64,000 nt of DNA from an uncultured bacterium (GTDB taxonomy: Bacteria; Bacillota; Clostridia; Oscillospirales; Acutalibacteraceae): contig CAKXIK010000003.1 in assembly GCA_934875675.1 (NCBI GenBank), forward strand, positions 22,837 through 86,836, read 5' to 3'. Position 1 is the first letter of the stretch. Every line of letters begins with the position of its first letter. The notes under the pieces were generated by a model. That model had not been told where the DNA came from, searched no databases, and worked only from the letters and a program-made list of their open reading frames with translations. Both the position numbers and the translations under genes were made by a program. Positions 43,944-51,521 of the stretch are shown piece after piece.

Positions 43944-44942
43944 ATGATGGCAATTAGTAAACTTGTGAGTGCCAGTTTTACGGGGAAGGGCGTCAGCGGA
44001 CTACCCGATACGCCAAATCTCTCGGCAGGAGAGATGCAGGCTAAGTTTGATGAGGTGGCAAAGGATGTGCTCACGCCCAAAATCAATGAAGTAATTGACG
44101 AGCTTTTGGAGGAGAGTGCTACGCGCACAGCGCATGGGGAAGCGCAAAACAATCCGCATAGCGTGACAAAAGCACAGGTGGGACTGGGCAACGCGGAAAA
44201 TACCGCAGATGCAGACAAACCGGTCAGTACGGTACAGGAAGCCAGAATTACGGAAAAATTTAATGAGGCCTGCGCTCTTGCACAGGCACACATTGCAGAT
44301 GTACAAAATCCTCATGATGGTACGCCGGAGCAAATCGGCGCTGCGACGCCGGAGTATGTGCAGAATCTGCTGGCAACGTCCGGCGGGGGAGGCAGCGGAT
44401 TGCCCAGTCACAATCTGCTGATTAACCGGGACGCGGCAGATCAGCATCCCATTGCAGCTATCACAGGGCTTGCGGCAAAACTCCAGCAGGCAGAGGTGCA
44501 TCAACAAAATACGCAGAATCCGCATGGGGTTACCGCCGGACAGGTGGTAGGATTGCTTGACTATGTTTATCCGGTCGGCAGTATTTATATGTCGGTCAAC
44601 AGCAATAGCCCTGCAACGCTCTTCGGCGGTACATGGGAGCAGATGAAGGATCGATTTTTGCTTGGTGCGGGTGATACCTATACCGCAGGCACAACAGGCG
44701 GCGAGGCAGCACATGTGCTGACAAAAAATGAAATTCCATCCCATACGCATGGTTGGAAAGGAACCAATACAATATCTGTGCAAACCAGCGGAACCAATAT
44801 CTATCCTTATGCAATTTTTGGTGAAGCATCTACGGATGAACTTATTTCCAATGGTAAAGGACCACAATCTGCCGGTGGTGGTGCTGCGCACAACAATCTG
44901 CCACCGTATCTTACGGTGTATCTGTGGAAACGGACAGCCTAA
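43944..44942 (+). CDS. Tail fibre / collar protein
   Basis: A 332-residue protein with the repeated NPHSVTKAQVGLGNAENT and NPHGVTAGQVVG motifs found in phage tail fibres, and a C-terminal tail-collar domain (PVGSIYMSVNSNSPATLFGG, then HNNLPPYLTVYLWKRT). It is likely the receptor-binding fibre or its attachment. GGGAGAG precedes the ATG at 43944; ATG 43947 is also possible. The motifs look intact. Confidence 0.87.
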   Translation: MMAISKLVSASFTGKGVSGLPDTPNLSAGEMQAKFDEVAKDVLTPKINEVIDELLEESATRTAHGEAQNNPHSVTKAQVGLGNAENTADADKPVSTVQEARITEKFNEACALAQAHIADVQNPHDGTPEQIGAATPEYVQNLLATSGGGGSGLPSHNLLINRDAADQHPIAAITGLAAKLQQAEVHQQNTQNPHGVTAGQVVGLLDYVYPVGSIYMSVNSNSPATLFGGTWEQMKDRFLLGAGDTYTAGTTGGEAAHVLTKNEIPSHTHGWKGTNTISVQTSGTNIYPYAIFGEASTDELISNGKGPQSAGGGAAHNNLPPYLTVYLWKRTA

Positions 44943-44955
44943 AGGAGATGTTATT

Positions 44956-45696
44956 ACGGGATATATTAAAATTTATTCAAATTGGACACCTTATGCAGGG
45001 ATGAAGGATCAACGGGGGTTCATCAGCAGACAATTTGGCAGTGGACATACGGGTGTTGATTCGGTAGGGAATGAGGTTGGCAACCGGGTTTGTGCAATTA
45101 TGGACGCAACGGTTGCTAAGGTGTATTTTAGTCCGGCACTCGGTAATGTGGTTGAGTACAGGACGGAAAACATCCGGTTGGCATATTATCATTTGGCACA
45201 GGCTCTGGTGAAGCAGGGTGAACAGGTGCAGGCAGGAAAAACCGTGATCGGGGTCGAGGGATCAACCGGCGCACTGGCAACCGGAAAGCATTTGCATGTC
45301 AGCTTGTGGATTAATGACGTGCTGACAGATCCAGAGCCATATTTGAGTAAGAAGAAAGAGCTGCCCATTATGCAGCTTTCAAAACCACAAAATGCAGAGG
45401 AGGAAACAGAATTGGCATATCGGATTGGAGACCAGATTAAGGCAAACGGAAAAATTGCACCCAGTGCATACAGCAAAGAGGGCACTGTAGCGGGAAACGG
45501 ACGTGTTCTGACCATCACCAAAATATATGAGGGGACCAATTTTCCCTATCAGTGCGGAATGACGGGTTTTGTGCGCGGGGCAGACATTATGGCTGCAGGC
45601 GCACAAATGGTCAGCAAGACGGAATATGACAAGGTTTGCGCGCAGCTTTCTTCTGCACAGAAAAAGCTTGCTGCCATCCGGACCACATTGGGCTGA
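44956..45696 (+). CDS. M23-peptidase endolysin, probable ACG start
   Basis: A 246-residue lysin. It has the M23 (LytM-like) motifs GHTGVDSVGNEVG (metal His and Asp) and GKHLHVSLW (catalytic/ligand HxH), with YYHLAQ, and a C-terminal SH3-like region. In frame, ACG 44956 lies exactly eight bases after AAAGGAG (44941-44947); the nearest canonical in-frame ATG is 45001 with no binding site, and would cut off residues before the M23 fold. An ATT at 44953 is an alternative. The upstream ATG at 44948 is out of frame. Probably releases particles with the holin downstream. Confidence 0.72.
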   Translation, partial: TGYIKIYSNWTPYAGMKDQRGFISRQFGSGHTGVDSVGNEVGNRVCAIMDATVAKVYFSPALGNVVEYRTENIRLAYYHLAQALVKQGEQVQAGKTVIGVEGSTGALATGKHLHVSLWINDVLTDPEPYLSKKKELPIMQLSKPQNAEEETELAYRIGDQIKANGKIAPSAYSKEGTVAGNGRVLTITKIYEGTNFPYQCGMTGFVRGADIMAAGAQMVSKTEYDKVCAQLSSAQKKLAAIRTTLG

Positions 45697-45731
45697 AAAG
45701 ACAAGAATTAAAGGAAAGGCAGGTGTTTTAC

Positions 45732-46001
45732 ATGACGGTGGAAGTCAGCATTTTGCTGGCAATGTTAGGCGGATTTGTCGGTTTGGCGGGCTGGCTGGGA
45801 GGAAGAGACAAACGGATTGCCGGTGATGCAGAATGGCGGGGATCTGTCAATGCAAAGTTGGATGTCATTGTAGGAATCCGCAGGGATCTCGATCAGATTA
45901 CCTCTTCGCTGGCAGGCTGCACGGAACGGCTGGCGAAACTGGAATCCGGATATACACAGCTGCAGCAGCGGGTTTTAGAGCTTTCGGAAAAAGAAGACTG
46001 A
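45732..46001 (+). CDS. Small membrane/coiled-coil protein (XhlA-like position)
   Basis: An 89-residue protein with an N-terminal hydrophobic segment (VSILLAMLGGFVGLAGWLGG) and a C-terminal coiled coil (TERLAKLESGYTQLQQRVLEL). Together with the following gene it resembles the XhlA/holin pair of lysis cassettes. ATG 45732 follows GGCAGGTG. Sequence-level homology is not certain. Confidence 0.6.
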   Translation: MTVEVSILLAMLGGFVGLAGWLGGRDKRIAGDAEWRGSVNAKLDVIVGIRRDLDQITSSLAGCTERLAKLESGYTQLQQRVLELSEKED

Positions 46002-46041
46002 GCAAATGATAATGCTGCAGTCTGGATGGGAGGAAAAACAT

Positions 46042-46362
46042 ATGAATTCAATCTATCTGTTTTTTGTTCTGGCGGTCATTGTAGAAGGGCTGGTGGAATA
46101 TGCAAAAAATCTGATAACCATGAAGGACAAGAAAGCGGTTGTTTTGCAGCTTTCTGCTTTGGGAGCTTCGATTGTTCTTTGCCTGCTTTCGGGTACGGAT
46201 ATTCTGGCTCAGTTGGGTGTAGCAATGCAGGTGCCGTATGTGGGGTGTATTCTTACAGGTGTCTTTGCAAGCCGCGGTGCAAACTATGCAAGTGATATTC
46301 TGAACCGGGTCAACAGCTTGAGCAACAATCAGAAAACAGAAGGCAGCAATTTCAATTCGTAA
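46042..46362 (+). CDS. Holin-like membrane protein
   Basis: A 106-residue protein with three hydrophobic segments (residues about 4-22, 34-51, 62-80). It lies next to the M23 lysin, so it probably makes the membrane lesion that lets the lysin reach peptidoglycan. GGGAGGAAA precedes ATG 46042. Families of holin vary widely, so the call rests on topology and neighbours. Confidence 0.65.
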   Translation: MNSIYLFFVLAVIVEGLVEYAKNLITMKDKKAVVLQLSALGASIVLCLLSGTDILAQLGVAMQVPYVGCILTGVFASRGANYASDILNRVNSLSNNQKTEGSNFNS

Positions 46363-46396
46363 TCTCATTGCAAATAGGATACAAAGGAGTGAAACG

Positions 46397-47119
46397 ATGA
46401 CGACTTATGAACAAGCACTAAAAAAGCAATATGAGGCACAGCTGCAGACGAACCGGACAAGCGTTGAGTCTTCAGTTCGTCAGGCGGAAAGCGCATTGCC
46501 GCAGTATGCACAGCAAAGAGAAACCGGCGCACGGCAGGCCTATGTGCGCATGAGACAAGGAGAGACGGCGCTCAAAACGGGATTAGCTCAAAGCGGAATC
46601 AACGGCGGTGAAACCGAAACCTCCAGGCTCAAGCTTCAGACGCAGTATGGAAACGAAATTTCCGCGTTGAATGAAAATTACAAGACTGCTGCCGACCAAG
46701 TGTCGCAGCAGGTATACACATTGCGTTTGCAGGGACAAAAGCAGGAATCGGACGCACAGGCAGATTATTATGCAAAGCTGGCGGAGTTGGCGGTCAAACT
46801 GCAGGAAGCTTCGGCGCAGGCTGCAGCAAAGGCGGCAGTACAAAGCAGTAAAACTGCCAAAAAAGAAACAGCAGCGGCTGCCACGAAGCAGACGCTGTCG
46901 GAAAAGATATCACAAAAAAAGGCTCAGTCCGCACAAAAAGCAGCTGCCAAATCAAAAACGCAGAACTCCGGCGGTTATGTTTTGGTGGATGGCGTGAAAT
47001 TAACACCCGAGGAGCTTGAATCGCGCTTGGAAAGCGGAAGTATTGTCAAAACGAACCGGGGTGGATATGCATTTGCATATCAGCGTTACCCCTATTGGCG
47101 TACAATGATTACAAAGTAA
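46397..47119 (+). CDS. Coiled-coil, alanine-rich protein at the end of the phage cluster
   Basis: A 240-residue Ala/Gln/Lys-rich coiled coil with repeated heptads across residues 1-150 and a short C-terminal motif (VDGVKLTPEELESRLESG) of the kind seen in structural or internal proteins. It may be ejected or internal capsid protein, or a tail accessory. GGAGTGA lies before the ATG. No family recognised. It is the last rightward gene of the cluster. Confidence 0.6.
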   Translation: MTTYEQALKKQYEAQLQTNRTSVESSVRQAESALPQYAQQRETGARQAYVRMRQGETALKTGLAQSGINGGETETSRLKLQTQYGNEISALNENYKTAADQVSQQVYTLRLQGQKQESDAQADYYAKLAELAVKLQEASAQAAAKAAVQSSKTAKKETAAAATKQTLSEKISQKKAQSAQKAAAKSKTQNSGGYVLVDGVKLTPEELESRLESGSIVKTNRGGYAFAYQRYPYWRTMITK

Positions 47120-47126
47120 TATTGCA

Positions 47127-47204
47127 AAAGGCGGCAGCTGCCGTTGATACCGGTTTGCTTTGGGCAAAACGTGTGATCAGCGAGCAACTGCCGCTCTTTT
47201 CAGT
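47127..47204 (+). terminator. Possible terminator at the right end of the phage cluster
   Basis: GCGGCAG (47131-47137) can pair with CTGCCGC (47188-47194), followed by TCTTTT; a local palindrome CGGCAGCTGCCG also exists. The stem spacing is long, so this is weak. Confidence 0.35.
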
Positions 47205-47214
47205 TCAAGAAAAA

Positions 47215-48525
47215 TCAGCCGTTTGTTTTGTCGTTGTCATTAAACGGATCGCCGCACTGGGGACAGAATTTTGGAGGGTTCTTGGGATCTTCCGGTTCCC
47301 AACCGCATTTGTCACAGCGGTAGGTTGGAGTGCCGGTTGGTTTTTGTTTGCCGCATTCGCTGCAAAACTTTCCTTTGTTCAGCGTGCCGCACTCACAAGT
47401 CCAGCCATTTTCGTCAGCAGGCTTCGGTTTGCCGCATTCCATGCAGAATTTGCCGCTGTTTCCGGATTTTCCGCAGGAGCAGGTCCATGCCTCGCTGGCG
47501 GGGACAGGGAATTTTTCCGGTGCTGCAGGTTGCTGCGTATTATTCATGCCGAAAAACTGGGAAGCATTTGCACCGCCGGATTGCTGCGCAAAGCCCATGC
47601 CCATAAATCCGGTCATTGCACCGGCGCTGTTTCCGGCAGCGGTTTCCATAGCATTTGCCTGAGCGGTGCCAAGACGTGCGCCCATCATTTGCGCATTGGT
47701 GTAAACGCGGGATTCCTGGAATGCAGCGATTTTCTTTGCACTGGCATCGTCTGGTTTTACAGAAGCAACCGCGAATGCCTGAATCGAAATACCGCGCTTT
47801 TCCACCCAGTCGTTCGTGAGCTCTTTGTTGAGCTCATCGCAAATATCGCCGGTGAACAAGGGCAGCTGATCGTATGGAATCCGCTTGAGTGCAACACGCC
47901 CCAGAGCGGGTTGAATGGCGGTTTGAACCTCTGCCTTGAGCTGGCTGTCAATTTTGTCCCGTGTATACTGGTAATCTACGTTACCGCACACGTTCGCATA
48001 AAACATCAGAGGGTCGGTAATTTTATAGGAGTATTCGCCGTAAGCACTCAGCTTCATTGAGAAATTGAATTCACTGTCACGAAACGGGACATCACCCACG
48101 CCCCATTTGTTACCCAGAATTTCCTTTGTGTTGATATAGTAAACATACTGCTGGGAAAGAACCTGACCACCCGCAGTGAAGCGTTTGCCAACCTGCTTGA
48201 AGCTTTCGCCAAGCCCCTTGAATCCGCCGCTGAGCATGGAAGGCTGTGTGCCAGTATGATACGTGTACTGACCGGGTTCGGCACAAAAATCAACTACCTT
48301 ACCGTTTTCGACGATCATCATAAACTGACCGTCCGCCACATCCACACGGGAACCGTCGGTGATAACATTTTCGCCGCTTTTGGTGTTGGAACTGCCCGAG
48401 GGGATGTATTTTTCACCTTTTTGGCAGATGACATTCACCGGCAGTGCGTCACACTTGATATAATCTACCCACTGATCCGCAAGAACGGTTCTGCCTGCAT
48501 TGATAATTGCTTTAATTAGTCCCAT
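47215..48525 (-). CDS. ydjI: SPFH-domain protein with C-terminal zinc ribbons (YdjI-like)
   Basis: The 436-residue protein has an N-terminal SPFH/Band7-like domain (about residues 15-270) and a C-terminal tail with double zinc ribbons (CSCGKSGNSGKFCMECGK, CECGTLNKGKFCSECGK, then CDKCG...CPQCG). This architecture is that of YdjI, which in Bacillus works with YdjG, YdjH and PspA in membrane stress protection. It is the last gene of a leftward three-gene operon; the preceding gene ends 15 bases upstream. No PspA gene is nearby. The gene symbol is by similarity of architecture and operon order. Confidence 0.75.
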   Translation of the reverse strand: MGLIKAIINAGRTVLADQWVDYIKCDALPVNVICQKGEKYIPSGSSNTKSGENVITDGSRVDVADGQFMMIVENGKVVDFCAEPGQYTYHTGTQPSMLSGGFKGLGESFKQVGKRFTAGGQVLSQQYVYYINTKEILGNKWGVGDVPFRDSEFNFSMKLSAYGEYSYKITDPLMFYANVCGNVDYQYTRDKIDSQLKAEVQTAIQPALGRVALKRIPYDQLPLFTGDICDELNKELTNDWVEKRGISIQAFAVASVKPDDASAKKIAAFQESRVYTNAQMMGARLGTAQANAMETAAGNSAGAMTGFMGMGFAQQSGGANASQFFGMNNTQQPAAPEKFPVPASEAWTCSCGKSGNSGKFCMECGKPKPADENGWTCECGTLNKGKFCSECGKQKPTGTPTYRCDKCGWEPEDPKNPPKFCPQCGDPFNDNDKTNG

Positions 48526-48540
48526 GATCTACAACTCCTT

Positions 48541-49248
48541 TTACAGAATAGAGAGATTTGTAAACTTCCAGGTCTGACGGATAATTTCCGCCAAGCCGGT
48601 ACCGCAGTAAGCACAGGTCTTGTTGCCGAGAGATGAAACCGGAGCACCGCAATGCGGACATCGCAGCTGCTGTGCCTGTTCTTCACCGGACGCCTGTAAA
48701 TAATGAGTATAGGCAAGTTCGTATTTTGCCTGATTTTTGCGCCCTTCTGCATCCAGATATTCAAATGCAGTCTGAAACAAAATGGTGCAGTCATGACCGC
48801 TCTTGAGATAGCGCGCCATCGTGGTATTGTGAAAACGCAGTTGATCAAAAACGGCGTGATGCCTGGCTTTTCGGCTATCCTGAGCATGGCTCTGTGCCAG
48901 CGCTTCAATTTTGCCTGGATACTGTGTACAAAACGCGGCGGTGTCTCCGCTTTCGATTGCAGCCAAAAAATCAGTTACACAGTGCTCCACATAGCTTTTC
49001 GCAAGAGGAAGATCAAAATCCGGAAAATCGCACATCACACGATCTGCATAGATGGCATCACCGCCGGAAAGGGAGCGGGGTGTATTATCGGCTTCCTTCT
49101 GGGCTTGGCTGAGTCCCTGAAGAATGTCCGGTGTACCAAACGCTTGATTACTGAATCGCCTGATTTTACCGCGCAGAACAAAAAACAGGATGAGCCCGAG
49201 TGCCGCAATGCCGCAAGACACGGCTCCAAAAAGAATCCAACCATTCAC
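48541..49248 (-). CDS. ydjH: Membrane-anchored zinc-ribbon protein (YdjH-like)
   Basis: A 235-residue protein with one N-terminal membrane segment (NGWILFGAVSCGIAALGLIL), a soluble helical region, and a C-terminal zinc ribbon (CPHCGAPVSSLGNKTCAYCG). GTG at 49248 is used because AAAGGAGG lies eight bases before it; an earlier ATG is out of frame or within the preceding gene region. Its size and position between the YdjG- and YdjI-like genes match ydjH. It lies 28 bases after the upstream gene and 15 before the SPFH gene. Confidence 0.7.
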   Translation of the reverse strand: MNGWILFGAVSCGIAALGLILFFVLRGKIRRFSNQAFGTPDILQGLSQAQKEADNTPRSLSGGDAIYADRVMCDFPDFDLPLAKSYVEHCVTDFLAAIESGDTAAFCTQYPGKIEALAQSHAQDSRKARHHAVFDQLRFHNTTMARYLKSGHDCTILFQTAFEYLDAEGRKNQAKYELAYTHYLQASGEEQAQQLRCPHCGAPVSSLGNKTCAYCGTGLAEIIRQTWKFTNLSIL

Positions 49249-49276
49249 AGACTCATCCTCCTTTTGTGATCTCACC

Positions 49277-50299
49277 TTAATTTTGCGGATGTTGGTTGTT
49301 GTTATCCGGTTCATCCATCAGGATCACACCGCGGTCGTCAATAACGGTGTTGGGTTTTACACCGTCCAAAGAAGAGAGTACCCAGTCGTGTTCGCCGGTG
49401 GTGATGATAAAGTCACAGTACTCGCAGCGGCCTGCGCTTGTAACAGAAACGGGAGCGCCGCAATGCGGGCAGGAGACCGTGCTGTGATTGCTCTTTGCAG
49501 GATCTGTTGTGACACCGGTTTTACGCATATAGGTGAGCATATAGTTGAGGAAGTAATCGCGGTTCGGATCACCCTTGACAACATTCTTCGTCTTTTCGTC
49601 AATAATATAATCGGTCATGCGTGTTTCCATATAGACCGTCAGATACTCATACTGTGCGTCGCGTTGGTAACGGTGCAGATAAGCCTGACGAATGTTGATG
49701 CGGCCAATCATATTGATGCGCCCGGTATTGATATATTCCTGCAGCTGCATTTCATGCTGACGGAACAGCTCTTCTTTTTCGAACGGACGGATTTTTGCCC
49801 AGTCACGCTCAGTCCAGGCCTGCTGCAATGTAATGAACACCTCGTTGCCCCAATTGATAAAGGCATCGCGGCTGAAGTTCGGGTCAATTGCCTGAATTGC
49901 CGGCACGATTTCGGCTTCGTGGTTACGCGGTGTTTGTGTGGGAGCAGCGGGTGCAGAAGACGTAGATGAGCCTTTGCGGCTGCCTTTGATGGTGAAAATT
50001 ACGACGACGGCCACAATGACCAAAGCCGCGATCAGTTCACCGGGGGTAAGATCGCTGTCACCATCGGAAGAACCGCTTCCGCTATAGCTGTAATCGTTGT
50101 CGTTGCCCCAGTCGGTACCGCCGCCCCAATCACCGCCGCCGCCACCGTCGTAGTCGTTCGTATTCCCAACGTCTACGGGAGAGATTGTGACGGTACCGCG
50201 CTGTATTTTTGCAGGAGAAGCAGTGCACACGGAAATGGTTGCAAACAGCAGCGTCACGAGCATAAGTACGGTTGTAATGGCAGAACCTCTTTTTTTCAA
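49277..50299 (-). CDS. ydjG: Exported Tim44-like zinc-ribbon membrane protein (YdjG-like)
   Basis: A 340-residue protein with a signal-like hydrophobic start, a Gly/Asp-rich low-complexity stretch (SPVDVGNTNDYDGGGGGDWG and following), a membrane segment (IAALVIVAVVVIFTIKG), a Tim44-like region (FSRDAFINWGNEVFITLQQA) and a C-terminal zinc ribbon (CPHCGAP...CEYCD). TTG at 50299 behind an AGGGGGAT site is preferred. Length and domain style match YdjG. It is the first gene of the operon. Confidence 0.7.
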   Translation of the reverse strand: MKKRGSAITTVLMLVTLLFATISVCTASPAKIQRGTVTISPVDVGNTNDYDGGGGGDWGGGTDWGNDNDYSYSGSGSSDGDSDLTPGELIAALVIVAVVVIFTIKGSRKGSSTSSAPAAPTQTPRNHEAEIVPAIQAIDPNFSRDAFINWGNEVFITLQQAWTERDWAKIRPFEKEELFRQHEMQLQEYINTGRINMIGRINIRQAYLHRYQRDAQYEYLTVYMETRMTDYIIDEKTKNVVKGDPNRDYFLNYMLTYMRKTGVTTDPAKSNHSTVSCPHCGAPVSVTSAGRCEYCDFIITTGEHDWVLSSLDGVKPNTVIDDRGVILMDEPDNNNQHPQN

Positions 50300-50435
50300 G
50301 AAAAATCCCCCTGTTCTCAGTAATATCTGCAGAAAAATAGTACGTGTAATCATGCTGGAGAGATCCTATGTTGCAATGAAATACATTTTTATTTTATCGC
50401 GTTTTAAAATGTAAGTCTATTCTTTTTTGCAAATT

Positions 50436-51278
50436 CTAATTTTTTTCAACATGGTTTTTCTTTTTTTCAGCTTTTCTGCGGGTAGCTGCGGCAGCAACTG
50501 CCTCTCGGATTTCAGTCAGAATTCCCCGCTGACGGATGGAATCCATGCGAGGAAAGGCATTCATCAAGCGTCTGGTTGTAAAGATATGGTTTTCTTCCAA
50601 CTGATGCAGGTCGTGTTCGGCGTGTTCTGTTTCAATCCGTGCGCGCAGCCGTTCTTCCCGGAATTGCTCAGAGCCGGTTTCCAGTGCAGTTTTGAGCTGT
50701 GCAGCCGAGGCTTCTGCCCGGTGCTTGAGTTCTTCGCGCAGCAGGGCAATTTGCTGCAGACGCCCGTTGAGTGCGAGAACGGAACGCACGGAAACATAAC
50801 AGTCGATAATGAGCATTGTCAGGATGGAACCTGACAGAAAAGAAAGCATTTCAACCGAAAGTGATAAAACTAATCCGCTGACCCAAGGGTCAATTACGTG
50901 GACGGCGAATACACATAAAATACCAAAGAGCAGCGAATTGCGCAGACAGACGCGCCCGTGCAGGTTAAATTTCCGTTTAGAGTAGTCCCACCAGGAAAGA
51001 TGAAACAGTTTTTCCAGCAAAAAGGAGGTTATGTATTCCAGAGTGCTTGTCAAAAGCAATCCGCCGAAAAAAGTGAGAAAAATATTACTGCCCAACGGTC
51101 GCAACGCCTGAAAGACGATCACGGCGCCAAAGCCGTAAACAGGGCAGATCGGTCCGGTGAGAAAACCACGGTTGATCAGCTTTTTGGCAGGGATGGAACA
51201 GTAAATGCATTCGCAGCACCAGCCAAAGAATGCATAGATGATAAATGTAAGAAACAGAATGCAGAATTCTTTCATCAT
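50436..51278 (-). CDS. CmpB-like putative ABC transporter permease family membrane protein
   Basis: A 280-residue membrane protein with about six helices in the first 165 residues, the family motif WWDYSKRKFNLHGRVCLRNSL and a charged, coiled-coil-like C-terminal tail. The family (PF06541, CmpB-like) is annotated as putative permease but its function is unclear. AAGGAAG precedes the ATG. A shorter relative lies at 53.1-53.5 kb, so the two paralogues flank the ABC-F gene. Confidence 0.75.
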   Translation of the reverse strand: MMKEFCILFLTFIIYAFFGWCCECIYCSIPAKKLINRGFLTGPICPVYGFGAVIVFQALRPLGSNIFLTFFGGLLLTSTLEYITSFLLEKLFHLSWWDYSKRKFNLHGRVCLRNSLLFGILCVFAVHVIDPWVSGLVLSLSVEMLSFLSGSILTMLIIDCYVSVRSVLALNGRLQQIALLREELKHRAEASAAQLKTALETGSEQFREERLRARIETEHAEHDLHQLEENHIFTTRRLMNAFPRMDSIRQRGILTEIREAVAAAATRRKAEKKKNHVEKN

Positions 51279-51401
51279 TTCAATTCTTCCTTATAAATAA
51301 ATATGGTTCATACCGATCAAGATTTGAGAGAAAGTTGTTTATACCCTTTACAATTCAACATATTTATTATAGTAAAGAGAGTAAATTACGTCAAGGCGTG
51401 C

Positions 51402-51429
51402 TTGACAGGCATGATACAATTAATATGTA
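51402..51429 (+). promoter_or_regulatory. Possible promoter of the ABC-F gene
   Basis: TTGACA at 51402-51407 is followed after 16 bp by TATGTA at 51424-51429, a weak -10. Confidence 0.35.
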
Positions 51430-51521
51430 TGCCTGCGGGCAAAAACGACTGCCGAAGGAAAACAAAAAACGCTGCGCAGGGCGAAATATTTAACATTATG
51501 AATCCGGAGGAAACTTGTATT

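Noticed and set aside
44948..45004. ATG 44948 as start of the lysin
   Set aside because: It is in another frame, stops after 18 codons and abuts the ribosome binding site.
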